Shown: positions 10,490 to 23,284, numbered from the stretch's first letter. The stretch is 64,000 nucleotides of DNA from Ascaphus truei (GCA_036426205.1 CM071568.1:217297372-217361371), one strand, 5' to 3'. Notes: generated by a model from the letters alone, not told the origin. Program-made: numbers and translations.

Positions 10490-13400
10490 GAGTTGCGTCT
10501 TGAAAGATCCGAAATAATGTACATATTTTAATAGCTGTGGTCAATCAAAGCGTCAACAAGGCGGGTCCTGATGACACAAAATGTATCTGGTATTTAAGAC
10601 TGAGTGGAAGGAATAGTTTTTTCTTCTAGTGCCTCAATAAAGTATTTAGGAAATGTCTATCATCATAATCTCTGCTACTTTTGGTAATTAAACACGGACT
10701 ACAGTACCCAATATCACTTTCTATTGTTATTTGGACAATGGCTGTAAAACAGCAGTCACGTGAGCATCTGTTCCCTTTAAACTGTTCTTCTACTCCCTTA
10801 AAGCAGCAGTTCTGCCTGCTTGTTTTGCCTGTTCCTGGAGTTTATTTGTGGTCACCTGACACCCCGGGTCCCCCTGGTTCAGCGGCGGCTTGATTGGTTG
10901 CGGTGTCACAGCCTGGTCTGGTGGCCAACAGAAATCCGCGAGGTCACCAGGAGATGACATTGCAGCTTTCTACCGGTGACTCCGCGGCCATGTTTGTAGT
11001 CACAACAACCATATTTGTCAAAACCGGGACAACAAAAAAAAGCAACAAATATCTCGGGACCCAGTTCAGGTAGGATAAAAAAAATAAATACAGAATGTAA
11101 AGATGAATTACCTCAAGGTGAGAGTACTGTGGTGAATATTATGACGTTTTGACGATTCCTTACCTCACATTTCTGTGGGCCATTACTCTATTTTCTACGC
11201 ATATTACCTTGAATATCACTGCCTTTTGTTCTAGATAATACTGTGCTGCAGAATACATTGGCACCTTATAAATGTTTCTAATACCAAATAATGATTATCA
11301 CCAGCCTACTGGGAACTACAGAGCACCAAACTATTCCCCCCCAAGGTAAATCATGTCAAGTTTGTATTGAATTTCAGGCAATTCAATAGCAATAGCTTAA
11401 AATAACCAAGGCTTCCCCTCCTCCCCCCTTCTTTTCCTTCACCCAAAGTGTTTGTGCAGGAATCAGCTTCACATTAAAAAATAAATAAACCTGTTGTAAA
11501 ATGTATCTAATTTCTTTTGGTTCATGGTTATGTTACTACCCATATACCTGATATGAACACAATCTATACATAAGATTGGATGCTGAGTATATTACTGTTT
11601 TAGATTACAATATAACAAAGGATCTCCTATGTACTTTGTATCAGACCCCTTATTTTATCTCTCTGGTATGGATACCTGTCAAAGTGTGGTAGCTGGAACA
11701 GAGCAATGGGAGTTAATACACACTAAGACTGTCTAAACAAACCATTAAGTGCTGTAATATAACACACATGAACGACAGGTCTATAAATTTGAAGCAACAC
11801 ATGTTCACTATAAATGCTCGGCTTTCTAGGACCATATTGTGTTTACATAAAATCAATTTTACAAGCAGCTCTAAATAATTAGCACACATAACACAACAGT
11901 GATTATATTTTAATTAAATATAGTGCTGCTTGATCCTCTTGTCAAGCGTTTGGCCTTCTGATATACTCCCAATGCTGTAAAATCCTTTGCTTCTGTTGAC
12001 ATTTCTTTTAGATTATCTTGCTGATAATAAAAGGGATCATATAAACTCACTTTGAAAACCATATAGCAAATTCTACGTATAATCAAAAGCTCTTGAAAAG
12101 TGCAATTTTTGTGCTGTTGTTCGCAACATTAGCTAATATATTTTTGTGCGAAAAGTTTCCCAAAGCACATTTAAGGACATTCACACAACTCCGGCTAAAG
12201 TAACAAAACTTGATGATAATCTGAAGACAATATTGCATTTAAGTTTATTTGCAAACATTCCCCAACAATGTAACCTTTTGTGAAAAATCTCATTAAAACC
12301 ACCCCCCCCCCCCTTCCCCAAATTAGGGGGAAAAAAAAAAAAAAACAATTTGCACAGCAAATTTGAAGATATTCGCACAACTCTACTACTGCACCTTGTT
12401 ACGTAAGAAGTGCAACAAAAATATATATTTACTTAAAAAAAGATAAACCGGCAAACCAACAGTCCAGCATTAACCTAACCTCCTGTATGACTGCACTGCC
12501 TCCCAGATAGATGAAAGGTCCACATATTAGGACCTGGAATGTTGTCTTCGCTGTCCACAATAAAATAGTTGATGATGACATTCAATTGTGAGTAGAGCTC
12601 TACAACTTAGTTTGGGTACCCACCATTTGTTTGTTTTTTTGCAATATACTAGTGTTGGCCACACCATAAGTGTTGTAACTCCAGAGTGTTTGAATTATCT
12701 TCCTATATGTTTTCTATTTTGTAGGGAAAGGGTGCCAGCTACCATTCAAGAAAATAAAAAAATTCAATACAAAGAGAGAAAATAATGGCTTACCATGTTG
12801 TGCCTGCATAAATAACAGTGGTACAGCTTACCTGACAATATACACTGTGCGAGCACTATAAATAAACCTACTGTAGATACTGTACCAGGACAAAAAAACT
12901 ACAAAAATGAATACATGGATGGATGAGCGGTTCATATTGAAAATATATGCATATCAATGTCTTACTGAAACATCTAAAACACAATCATTTAGATGCCACC
13001 AAAGACATTCATACCTGTACACATACACAGTCTACGATAATGTTTAAAAAATTGACATGCTAATAATATAATATATTGAGCGAGGGCTATATGTGGAGAG
13101 GGCTCACTCAAAATGATGAATATACATAGTCTTCCTCAAATTAGATCTGAATAATTTCGGTGGGACGTTGTGTTGTGAAAATCCAATGTGCGCAGTCCCA
13201 TACAAAAGATGAAAAGAAGGGTCACAGGTGGTACTTAATCGGAAGACTTATCTACTGTATATGCATATGGGGCCGCCTGCCGTCGGTTGTAATGGGGTTG
13301 ATGTAACCCTTTATAAACCCTTTCCGAGTACACTCATGTATGAAGTGGTTAGGGCACTACTGTATGGTGTGTTTGCATTAATCTCGCCCTCAACTGTGTG

Positions 13401-14467
13401 CTCTCTGGAACACCCCGCAGACTAGTCGCCCATTAATCGACCACATAACTTGTCTCTCACCCGTCTGCACCACTATAACACAACTTCTTTCCCACGTCTT
13501 TAAACATAACTACTTAGCTTTGCCTTAAAAGTCAGCAGCGGGCATCCTGGTACAATCTGTTAGCATCTTTAACGCTCCTATAAGTGCCATATATAAAGGT
13601 GCCCTAATTTGAGACAAAGCCTCAGCTCAAATGTATGATGACACTGGATCATACCACCGGATAACGCACCCATGTAGGGAGTTTTCGGCGAAAAAGATGC
13701 CATGCCTCATAATACTTTATAGTCAAGTCCTGTTTCAAAATAGGGTCCATTTATAAACATACCAAGTAACACACAAGTGTAAATTACAAATATACAAAAT
13801 ACAATATATATCTATATATGACTAAACAGTATTGCAAACAGAGCATCCATCTCAATAACATAATGAAATAATAATTCATCATTAAGACCTGGTGGATATA
13901 AAGCCCCTATTCAGTTTGACTCCACTTGGACCCTAATGGCAAACAGATGTCACCTAACTGCATACATGTATTCCTTTTTGTGGTTTGCTTTTTCTTTTAG
14001 TGGATGAGTACCACCGCTTTTATATTCAGACACAGTGTGCAGCAATATGGTAAGCCACTATTTTATTGTTTTTATATTTACTTAAATAAAACCCCATTGT
14101 ATACACAAATCTATACCGCAAAAATGTAAATAAGCGGGATTCTATATTAGCGAACATTTTTGTGAGAGCTTCAAGAAAGGTATTTTAAGATGACTTCCCC
14201 AATTGTTTTAAACATTGTGGCGATGCCTTCCCAGCCTGTGACAAAGTATAACTTGGGGGAGTGGCTGGAAGCATCGCAAACTTGTCAATTCTGATTCAAG
14301 TACGAGTAAAAATACACACAGTAGTACGGAAATAAGTATTCAGCACAATAGTAAAATGTAACTCACAATGTATATTCAATATAAGTTTAAACAATGCTAA
14401 TGAAACTCTACGTTGGGTTAAATGTTCGACCATGTTTGGTACATAAGTATTATATTATACTTCTGGC
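10490..14467. other. long non-coding interval
   Basis: No gene supported. 10490-10630 includes a TATTTAAG box and AATAAAG resembling the leader region of retroelements. 10900-11080 is a copy of the dispersed family mentioned for 5390-5600. 12110-12380 has two spaced copies of ATTC(A/G)CACAACTC around a C-run/A-run. 12900-14050 looks like worn transposon DNA but gives no protein match. The ORFs present are short and unlike known proteins. Confidence 0.5.
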
Positions 14468-14720
14468 TTAAGCTGCGACGTCGCCCGAAAATAAATGCAT
14501 TGTCACCGCCGCGTGCGCTTATAGTAAGCGCGATGGCGACAAAGCGACGCGATTTTTGGTAGCCGAAATTATTTGATTTTTCAGGGGCTGTCGCCTCATG
14601 TGACAGCCCCTGAACCAATCAAGAGCCTGGTCACCCTCATCGCCGCCGCAAAGCAAAATACAACTTTTGCTTGTGGCAACGTCACACATCGCGTCGCCGG
14701 CACTATAGGTGCGGCCTTTG
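14468..14720. mobile_element. TTAA-type MITE, copy 2
   Basis: It begins TTAAGCTGCGACGTCGCCCG and ends CACTATAGGTGCGGCCTTT, the imperfect reverse complement of the family start. At its centre (14579-14613) a perfect 13-bp stem TTCAGGGGCTGTC / GACAGCCCCTGAA encloses a 9-base loop. The interior is CpG-rich. Same family as 1763, 34752 and 51470. Confidence 0.55.
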
Positions 14721-16732
14721 GGAGACTGCTAAATGAAAATCCAAAATCCAGCTGTAAACAACATTATTGCAACCTGTGGAGCGTGGATGAAATAGCGCAA
14801 TAAGCCCCACCCCTTCTCACGCACAGTTGGTTCAAAACAATAGCCGCTTCTCCCGCTGGTGCGTGATGTGTAATCCCGCTGCAGCACACCGCGGGTTACA
14901 ATAATGTTGACTACATCTGTATGTGACCAGACTACTCTGTGCAGCTTCAGAGAGTCTGTTACTGAGTGATTTACTTATTTTATATAATATCTCATGAGGC
15001 AAAATGTAGCCTAATTCCTGACCTGTCCCTTTACAAGAACAAGTGAGTTATATTCCCATCAGTTCTTCATTTCAGAATCCAAGACCATTCTGAAAATAAT
15101 ATCAATGATGGGAACAAAATAGGAAGAACATCACTTTCCTGAACTATTTTCTATTAATAGTTTCGTATTACTAAATAAAGGCACTTCTATTCCTGGTAAC
15201 TGATGTGATTCCTAAGTAATGCACACAGATGTTGACCAGAAAGCATCGTACATCAATTTTATCTTTCACAGGTAGCAGGAAAACAACACTAAACTGATTA
15301 CTGTGCAGTATGTGCATGGTCGGTTACCCATCTTACATTATAAGCTAACAATTAGGAAACTGTTAGTTTAAGTGGCCAGTCTTTTAACCTCTGGAACCCT
15401 CTGCGTCAAACGGTGCCATTTGTCATTAAAGCTTATACAAATACCAGAGCCATCTAAGAGTACTAGTCAAAGTGGCACTTGAAAGGTTAACACGAATCCC
15501 GCAATTCAGTACCAAAGACATCAGTCTTATGGATGGGTGGGAGCTGCTTGCCTGCAAGACATTGCCGCAGTGATTTACACTGATGAGATTTCAATTCATT
15601 CGTGTTGCCTTTTCAGTTATCAGAAAATACTTTGGTATGCAACTGGGGAAGTAATAATTTCACATACTTTCTATGCAATTCTATTATGCCATCTGGTCCC
15701 TCAGCTCCCACATAGCCATGCCTGTGTAAACCATCTGTGCCCTTTTCTAGTGCCTTTATATTTACATTAATGCAGCGAAGTGTCTCCGATAGTTTAGCAT
15801 GCTGGTGGTGTTAGTGGGGAAAACATGCCTGTTGGATCATGCGCCTATTTAAAGAGAGAGCTCTTAATGGGTTCATAGCAGAGTGAGCATTGCAAAACTA
15901 AAGCTGTCTCACATTGTAGTCTGGTCTGTAACTGTTACATGCGCCTATAACATATATTATCTCTTACTGTGCGTGCAATGTCTTGTATATAATGTATAAC
16001 CCTGCTCACTTAATGTAACCATGTATTTGTAACCATGTATTTGTCATCATAACTCTGTGCCCAGGACATACTTGAAAACGAGAGGTATCTCTCAATGTAT
16101 TACTTCCTGGTAAAACATTTTTATAAATAAATAAATAAATTTGATTAAGGGTTTTTAACTGGGGTATTAAAGAACAGGAAGATAAAGATGTTAAAGCTAA
16201 AGGTATAGAAGAGGAGGACGACAGAGGAACTCGGTGATACAGGAAAGCAAGAGAGAAACACAATAGTATGGACTGAAAAGTATATCTATACCCTGTAGAT
16301 GGGTACTAGAAAATTATTTAGCGCATCAATCGAAAGAAAAATAATCCCTTCACTCTCTTTAATCATTGTGTTAAATCATCACATGTAGATTATTTTCCAA
16401 GGAGGCTAAAACATTTTGTGAGACACAGTATTCAGACTCCATACTCGGGTTTAGGAGGAGGCAACAGTATGTGGTTAATTTAACAATGCAATCCTATGTA
16501 ACAAAAGACAAAAAGATAGTGTTAGGACCTGTGAAGCAGCCTTACAACACTTTGGCCAAAGAGTTTAACTAAATTACCCTTACTTATGAGAAGACAAACA
16601 GTTAAGTTTTTAACTGTATATGTTAAATATATATTGGTCATATTGTATGTAGCAGTGGGCGTTTTTCTCTTTTCTTGTATACATTTGGTCACACCCAATA
16701 GCACTCCTTTTGACACAAATATATATGACTAG
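14721..16732. other. non-coding DNA, no gene seen
   Basis: Short spurious ORFs only. 16080-16140 contains a (TAAA)n run next to CCTGGTAAAACATTTTTATA, reminiscent of a retroelement end. Nothing else can be supported. Confidence 0.5.
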
Positions 16733-16956
16733 CTGAGAGACCCGGCGTTGCCCGGGATGTAAATGCGTAATAGGTAGTATTATTTATAAATCGTGGAACA
16801 ATAGGTGACTGTTTGTTGTAAAGGTTGGATAATAATATTGAAAAGAAAGATGGAAGAAAATGTAATACGATGTTGTATAAAAATGGTTTATTGTAACCAC
16901 ACCACAGTACAATGTATATTTTGGTGGCATAAGTGATGTAAAAATCTGAGTCGTGT

Positions 16957-17190
16957 GTCCTGCTAGGGTGTGAGGCGGCGGGTGGCGCGTGGGTTGTGAG
17001 TGCTGTGTGCGAGTGGGGGTCCTGCTAGGGTGTGAGGCGGCGGGTGGTGCGTGGGTTGTGAGTGCTGTCTGTGAGTGGGGGTCCTGCAAGGGTGTGAGGC
17101 GGCGGCTGGCGCGTGGGTTGTGAGTGCTGTCTGTGAGTGGGGGTCCTGCTAGGGTGTGAGGCGGTGGGTCAGTGATGTCGGTGCGTAGGG
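16957..17190. repeat. 62-bp tandem repeat, about 3.5 copies
   Basis: Unit GGTCCTGCTAGGGTGTGAGG-CGGCGGGTGG-(T/C)GCGTGGGTTGTGAGTGCTG... repeats at 62-bp spacing. The last copy diverges after GAGGCGGTGGGT. The frames open through it are artefacts of composition. Confidence 0.9.
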
Positions 17191-17289
17191 GCGGGAGGCA
17201 GCAGGTGTGTGTGGCGGCAGGTATGTGTCGAGTGTGGCGGGTGTCTGTTGAGTGCGTGCAGCGGCTGTGAGGCGGTGGGTGAAAGGCAG

Positions 17290-19135
17290 AGGCGGCCGGA
17301 GTAAGGGCGGGGTGAAAGGCAGAGGCGGGCCCTGAATGGGGGGGAGGGAAAGGGAAGGACGGGGGAAGGAAGGCGAAGGAGCATGTGAGGGCAAGGACAG
17401 GGGAACTGGATGTGGGGTGGTGGTCCAGGGGTGGGAAAGGGCCGTGGGTTTTAGGGGGAGGCAGGGGGAAGATGGGATGAGGAGGGGGGTGGACAGGGCC
17501 TGGGGTGTGGGAGGGAGGATGGCAACCAGATACTTTGGGGGTGTGGAAAGCGGGGGTGGGCTCCGGGCGGACGGGGTCGTGGGCGCAAATGCTTAGGGGG
17601 GAGGGAAGGGGATCTTCTCCCTTCAGTTGGGCGACTGTATATTACGCCCTCGTCTCCGGGGGGGGGGGGAACGCTGGTGGGGGGGGATAGGACTCGGGGG
17701 TGGAAGTGGGGCGGCCGGGGGGGAAGGCGGGGGTGGAAAGGGGTGGTGGCGACTCTCCATGCTGGATGGGCGTGGTGGAAGCATCGGGGGAAGGCGGGGG
17801 GGGATATAAGCGATTGCACCTGGGTTATGGTGGCGAAGGGTGGGAGGGGGATTATGCAGAGTGTGGGAAGGGCGGGGGACTTGGCACGGCGGGGGAAGGG
17901 GTCGGCGAAGGGGGGATGGACGGCGGAGGTGAGGGGGTGAAGGGTAGTCGGGGGCGGGTTGCGGGTGGGAACGGGGCGGGTAGGGAGGAGCGCGGGGGAA
18001 GGGGGGGGGAGGGGAAGGGGGGGGGAGGACGGTGGGCAAGGGCCGGGCTGGGAGGCGGGGTGGGAAGTGGGGGGAGGGTGACGGACGGGGGGGAAGGGGG
18101 AGCGGTGGGAGGGGGTCGAGGGGGTGCGGTGGGGGGGGGGATGGGGGGGGGGTGGAGGGGGGAGGGGGAGGCGGAGGGGGAGGGGGAAGGGGGGGGAGGG
18201 GATGGAGGGGGGGAGGGGGTGTAGGGGGTGGGGGAGGGAAGGGTGAGGAGTGGAAGTGGGGGTGGGTGGAGGGGGGGAGGGAGGTGAAGGGGGGGGGGTA
18301 GGGGGTGGGCGGGGGGTGGAGGGTGAGGGGGTGGAAGGAACGGTGGGGGGGCGACGGGAGGGAGGGGGGGGGGGGTGGAGGGGAAGGGAGGGGGGTGACG
18401 GGGCGGTGAGGGGGGGTGAGGGGGGGAGGTTAAATGGGGAGGTGAAGTGAGGGGAGGTCGGGGGAGAAGGGGGAAGGGAGAGTGGAGTGAGGGGAGGTGA
18501 ATGGGGGTTGAGGGAGATGATGGGGGGTGAGGGGAGGTGATGGGGAGTGAGGGGGAGGTGACCGCTCACTCACCGTCCGGCGGTCCCACGTGGATCTAGA
18601 GGGGAGGGCAGGTGTTGTGGCGTTCCGCTGTCCGTGGTCCGGGACGATCGATCGCTCCCCCGCGACTGTTGCGGCGCCCGGGGGGGGGGGGGGGGGGGGG
18701 ATCGGGGGAGACACTGACACGGAGGGGAGGGGGTGGAGGGGAGGTGGAAGGCGCTCACTCACCATCGGCAGGTCCACAGTGGATCTGAGGGCCGGAGGGA
18801 GCCGTGTTGTTGTGGGCTCACCCGGTGTGTCGGGCGCCGCCATCTTGGGTACTCGGTTGCGGAGGCGGCAGACGCCTGGCCACTGGCTGTTCCACAGCGC
18901 GGGGGGGGTGAGTTGTAGCGCCGGGGAGGGGGGGGCATGTAATGTGTGGGGGGGGGAGAGGTGGGAGATATGAGAGGGGGGTCTCGCACGGCCGTGACAC
19001 TGGGTGGGGGGTTGGGGGGCGCTGAAGGGGTAATAATAGTGTGTGTTGTGTGTGTGTCCCGCTGAATGTAGCTGCGCGGGGGGGGGAGGGGGGGGTCGGG
19101 TGAAAGCGCGGAGACACGGGGAGAGGAGGAGGTGA
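17290..19135. repeat. extreme G-rich (plus strand) low-complexity tract
   Basis: For almost 2 kb the plus strand is dominated by G runs of 3-10, with a 21-base G run at about 18680-18700 and degenerate units such as GGGGAGGTGATGGGGGGTGA. The minus strand therefore reads as proline/serine-rich ORFs (the longest is 372 codons, 17451-18569), which I reject as genes. G-quadruplex and R-loop potential is obvious. Within 18550-18915 are non-repetitive islands, including CCGCCATCTTGGGTAC. Confidence 0.9.
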
Positions 19136-19180
19136 CGCGCGGGTGCCTAACACTGTGAGCCCCGCCTAATGTTATGTAAC

Positions 19181-19310
19181 AGTGGGTGTGGGTGTGTGTG
19201 TGTGTGTGTGTGTGTGTCTGTCATTGTGTGTGTGTGTCCCTGTGTCTGTGTGTCACTGTGTGTGTGTGTCACTGTGTGTGTGTCTGTCACTGTGTGTGTG
19301 TGTCCGTGTC

Positions 19311-19366
<56 letters not shown>

Positions 19367-19575
19367 CGTGCGTGTGCGTGTGTGTGTGTGTCTGTCACTG
19401 TGTGTGTGTGTGTCTGTGTGTGTGTGTGTCCCCCTGTGTGTGTGTGTGTGTCTGTGTGTGTGTGTGTGTGTGTGTCCCTGTGTGTGTGTGTGTCCCTGTG
19501 TGTGTGTGTCCCTGTGTTCCCTGTGTGTGTGTGTGTCCCTGTGTTCCCTGTGTGTGTGTGTGTGTCCCTTGGCCC
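19181..19575. repeat. interrupted (TG)n microsatellite
   Basis: About 395 bases of TG dinucleotide, broken regularly by TCCCTGTG, TCTGTCACTG and similar. Open frames on both strands encode Cys/Val or Thr/His runs and have no coding meaning. Alternating purine-pyrimidine DNA like this can adopt Z-DNA. Confidence 0.97.
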
Positions 19576-19725
19576 GTCACTCCGCCTCAGGCCAATGAGA
19601 GGTGTGCGGGGGCGGGCGGGCCAAGGGACCAATGAGATTTCCCCTAGGGACACCGGACATCCAGGCAGGCATGCATGCATGCAGGCAGGCAGGCAAACAT
19701 ACAGTGCTTTCACTAATATAGTATA

Positions 19726-20720
19726 AGATATTGTGCGGTGGGTGTTGGGGTTAGAGCTTGCACTGGTTGTGTATGTTTGCAATCCTGTGTACACTGCAGT
19801 TGGCCAAAAAACAACAGTTTGTAATCAAAACATCAATCCTATTGGATGCCTTAAACAAATCTAAAAGGGCCAAAAGCAAAGATGTGGCTGTTTTTTGTTT
19901 CTCTAGAAATGAATGCCACATTTACTTTCTTATGGGCCTGTGAGTGGGGGAGTGTTTGTCAATCAAGCGTTTTCTTCACCATCGTCCCACCCTGTCCTCA
20001 TCATACAGCCGGTAAGGATAAGAGGATGGGAAAACGGGAGTCTCTGGCCGGGCATATGCTGCCATTAGTACACTTTTGTCCAAGGAGGGATTGTCATTAG
20101 AGAAATCTGACATTAGGCCGCTGATCGACAGCAGTTCAGTATCAACTTAACAAGGTGTTAACCTACATTAATGCTTCGTTATGTGCTATCAGGGGTCTTC
20201 AAAACTCACTAACACAGCATTACCACTCACTCCTCTACTCTCCTGCAAAACCCACATTTTGGGGTCTGGATGGGAGTAACACCCCCTTTAGGTATTTAGG
20301 TACGAGATACTGTACTTGACGCGAGTAATTTTCTTTTAAGCTGACGCCAGGCCCTGCTAATTTACCCTGCTGTTAAAGCCAATGGCTAACGAGATATACA
20401 CTGGCCGTTGTTTCTGGATATAATAAGCTTTGTGGATATGCGCTAACCTCAGGGAAAATAGCGTCCATTAATGAGTTTGATAAGAGATCTATTACTAGCA
20501 CTAAATTAACGGACCTCTTTGGATGTGGGCCAAGGTCAGGAAGAAATCTGTAAGTAGGTCATGCAAATTCCAGAAACCAAGAACACACTGTAGACGTTTT
20601 TAATCCAGGATATGAGGATGTCTATTTAGTGCACACAGAATAAGCAACAGGGCAGGAGAGAAGATAAGCACAGCCTGTACTATTATAAAAGTTATAATTA
20701 TGTATCTCAATGCTTAGCTT
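19726..20720. other. unique-looking non-coding DNA
   Basis: No gene supported. 20100-20560 is balanced in composition, free of visible repeats and rich in AT-core motifs such as CATTAATG and CCATTAATGAG. That would suit a conserved regulatory element, but only a cross-species alignment could show it. Confidence 0.4.
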
Positions 20721-20724
20721 CCAG

Positions 20725-20815
20725 CACCTTGAAAATGGCCCGAGATGCACCCGGGACGTTTTGGCCTCTTGTGTGAATAAAAGAACCAGATGATATGGGC
20801 ATTCATTCTCCCTCA
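20725..20815 (+). ncRNA. decayed hammerhead-like module
   Basis: CCTTGAAAATGGCCCGAGAT-GCACCCGGGACGTTTTGGCC followed by GAATAAAAGAA matches the order core–stem II–(GAAACGTT)–AATAAA seen in amphibian Penelope-type leaders. CTGATGA has become TTGAAAA and GAAAC has become GGGAC, so it cannot be catalytic. The assignment rests on layout more than on sequence. Confidence 0.25.
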
Positions 20816-20940
20816 CAAGAAAAATACAGCAAAGATGATTCCTAAAAAAAATATTTATTGCTATATAAAGTTATTTTATATTCCCACTACAAATCTTATA
20901 CAATACACAATTTAAAAACATAGACATACAGTATCACCAA

Positions 20941-21260
20941 TCAAAAGCAAGCCTGTAGACTGGAATGAAACGTTTGGCAGTGGCCATGATGCCGCCGGCG
21001 CGCCACTGCCACACATATCGCTGCCGAAGGGGTCACCGGTGTGACATCTGGCTGCAGGGCAGCTCGCCAAAAATGTCCGCTGCACTCCCGAGCCTGACAC
21101 AAAGTGCGCGCTCCCAAGCCCGTCCGCACGCTCAGACAACAAGCCAGCTCCGATAAGCGCATGTTTAAATGTCCCGCGCCGGACTGCGCGGACACTACCC
21201 CGACCCCCTGCTCTGGCGTGCCATCTTTAAATGTTCCATGTGGGACAGAGAGAGAGCGGT
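20941..21260. repeat. GC-rich dispersed repeat fragment
   Basis: CpG-rich DNA (GCCGCCGGCGCGCCACTGCC) with two ATGTTTAAATG / TCTTTAAATGTTCC motifs, distinct from its surroundings. It runs directly into the 33-bp minisatellite. No coding sequence is recognisable. Confidence 0.4.
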
Positions 21261-21279
21261 GGGGGGAGTGTGAGAGAGC

Positions 21280-22545
21280 TGGCGTGGAGCATGTGGGGGA
21301 GAAGCTGGTGAGGAGGGGAGTATGTGGGGGAGAAGTTAGTGAGGGGGGGAGCATGTGGGGAAGAAGCTAGTGAGGAGGGGAACATGTGGGGGAGAAGCTA
21401 GTGAGGAGGGAAGTATGTGGGGGAGAAGCTAGTGAGGAGGGGAGTATGTGGGGGAGAAGCTAGTGAGGAGGGGAGCATGTAGGGAGAAACTAGTGTGGAG
21501 GGGAGCATGTGGGGGGAGAAAGATAGTGAGGAGGGAAGTAGTCATTGGGGGAGAAGCATAATGAGGAGGGGGAAGGTGACATGTGGGGAAGAAGCTAGTG
21601 AGGAGGAAAGTTGGTGGGGAGAGCTAGTGTGGAGGGGAGCATGTGGGGGAGAAGCTAGTGAGGAGGGGAGCATGTGGGGGAGAAGCTAATGAGGAGGGGA
21701 ACATGTGGGGGAGAAGCTAGTGAGGAGGGAAGTATGTGGGGGAGAAGCTAGTGAGGAGGGGAGTATGTGGGGGAGATGCTGGTGAGGAGGGGAGTATGTG
21801 GGGGAGAAGCTAGTGAGGAGGGAAGTATGTGGGGGAGAGCTAGTGAGGAGGGGAGTATGTGGGGGAGAAGCTAGTGAGGAGGGGAGTATGAGGCGGAGAG
21901 CTAGTGAGGAGGGGAGTATGTGGGGGAGAGCTACTGAGGAGGGAAGTATGTAGGGGAGAGCTAGTGAGGAGGGAAGTATGTGGGGGAGAGATAGTGAGGA
22001 GGGGAGTATGTGGGGGAGAGCTAGTGAGGAGGGGAGTATGTGGGGGAGAAGCTAGTGAGGAGGGGACTATGTGGGGGAGATGCTAGTGAGGAGGGGAGTA
22101 TGTGGGGGAGAGATAGTGAGGAGAGGAGTATGTGGGGGAGAAGCTAGTGAGGAGGGGAACATGTGGGGGAGAAGCTAGTGAGGAGGGGAGTATGTGTGGG
22201 AGAGATAGTGAGGAGGGAAGTATGTGGGGGAGAAGCTAGTGAGGAGGGGAGTATGTGGGGGAGAAGCATGTGGGGGAGAAACTTGTGAGGAGGGTAGTAT
22301 GTGGGGGAGAAGCTAGTGAGGAGAGGAGTATGTGGGGGAGAAGCTAGTGAGGAGGGGAGTATGTGGGGGAGAAGCTAGTGAGGAGGGAAGTATGTGGGGG
22401 AGAAGCTGGGGAGGAGAGAAGTATGTGGGGGAGAAGCTGGTGAGGAGCGAAGTATGTGGGGGAGAAGCTGGTGAGGAGGGAAGTATGTGGGGGAGAAGCT
22501 GGTGAGGAGGGAAATATGTGGGGGAGAAGCTGGTGAGGCGGCAGG
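21280..22545. repeat. 33-bp purine-rich minisatellite, about 38 copies
   Basis: Unit GAGAAGCTAGTGAGGAGGGG-AGTATGTGGGGGA repeats over about 1.26 kb, with point variants (CATG/TATG, AAGCTAG/GAGCTAG) and a few 1-3 nt deletions. All plus-strand bases are purine-heavy. Copies at the right edge turn to CTGGTGAGG, suggesting separate expansion. The open frames inside are artefacts of the 33-bp period. Confidence 0.97.
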
Positions 22546-23284
22546 CACTTGGTGGCCTAGGGTGGCATATTTTGGGGGGCGGCAGAGGGTGAGGCGGGTG
22601 ATGGTGGCAGCGTGACTCACGGGAGGTCAGGAGCAGCGGAGTTGCAGAATGGAGGTGGAAGTGTGCACCACAGAGGAGGAGAATAGAGGCAGTGCCTGTG
22701 GCAGAGGATGCCCCTGCGCTCTGACTGTGGCGACCTTGGAGAAAGTACTTTTTGTACTTAAGCAGTTTACAGACCTGATTTTGATTGGTGATATGTCTCT
22801 ATGTTTTTAAATTGTGTATTGAATAAGATTTGCGCACTCAGCGACGTGGAGAATATAAAATAACTTTTTAGATAGCAATACATTATTTTTTTTGTTGAGG
22901 AATCGTCCTTACTGTATTTTCTTGTAACGGGAGATTATAAGGGCCCATATAATCTGGTTCTTTTTTACCTTCCTATTTCTGAACAGGAGCACTGCCAAGT
23001 ATTCATTATTGATTGACTTATACATCTTTATTGTCTGGGTATATCCCCCATTGATTATACTGTACAACTGAGGCCCTTTTTTTGTGAGAAGAATTATCAA
23101 ATGTTTTTCTTATCCCGCACCCTCACTTTTTGTGTTCTCTTTTGTAACAATGCCGCTTTTATTAAGTAGTTTTCTTTAACCCCAAACACAAAAAAAATGT
23201 TTTGTCTAATTCAGATAATTGTATTATTATTATTATTCACACAGTTATTTATCCAATGGTCCTTGTAGGGCTATACAACCCAAG
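22546..23284. other. non-coding DNA, no gene seen
   Basis: 22560-22740 continues the GC-rich repeat that brackets the minisatellite. The rest is AT-rich, with a short (ATT)n run at about 23221-23237. Confidence 0.5.

Larger units (their letters stand above)
16733..19725. mobile_element. unit from CCCGGCGTTGCCCGGG palindrome to GCAG-rich tail
   Basis: The left edge reads GAGAGACCCGGCGTTGCCCG and the right edge is a (GCAG/GCAT)n run followed by AAACATACAGTGCTTTCACT. I have seen this pairing of a CCCGGC-TTG-CCCGGG start with a short tetranucleotide tail in other animal repeats. I cannot name the family, and no target-site duplication is clear. In between are a 62-bp tandem repeat, about 1.3 kb of G-rich DNA and a TG array. 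There is no protein-coding evidence. Confidence 0.35.

Noticed and set aside
17451..18569. 372-codon minus-strand frame rich in Pro and Ser
   Set aside because: It mirrors the G-rich plus strand; residues are almost only Pro, Ser, His, Leu and Thr, several overlapping frames are equally open, and no domain is visible.
19147..19794. Thr/His and Cys/Val frames over the TG array
   Set aside because: Dinucleotide repeat translated in all frames.
21280..22545. CRISPR-like array
   Set aside because: A plain 33-bp minisatellite without spacers.
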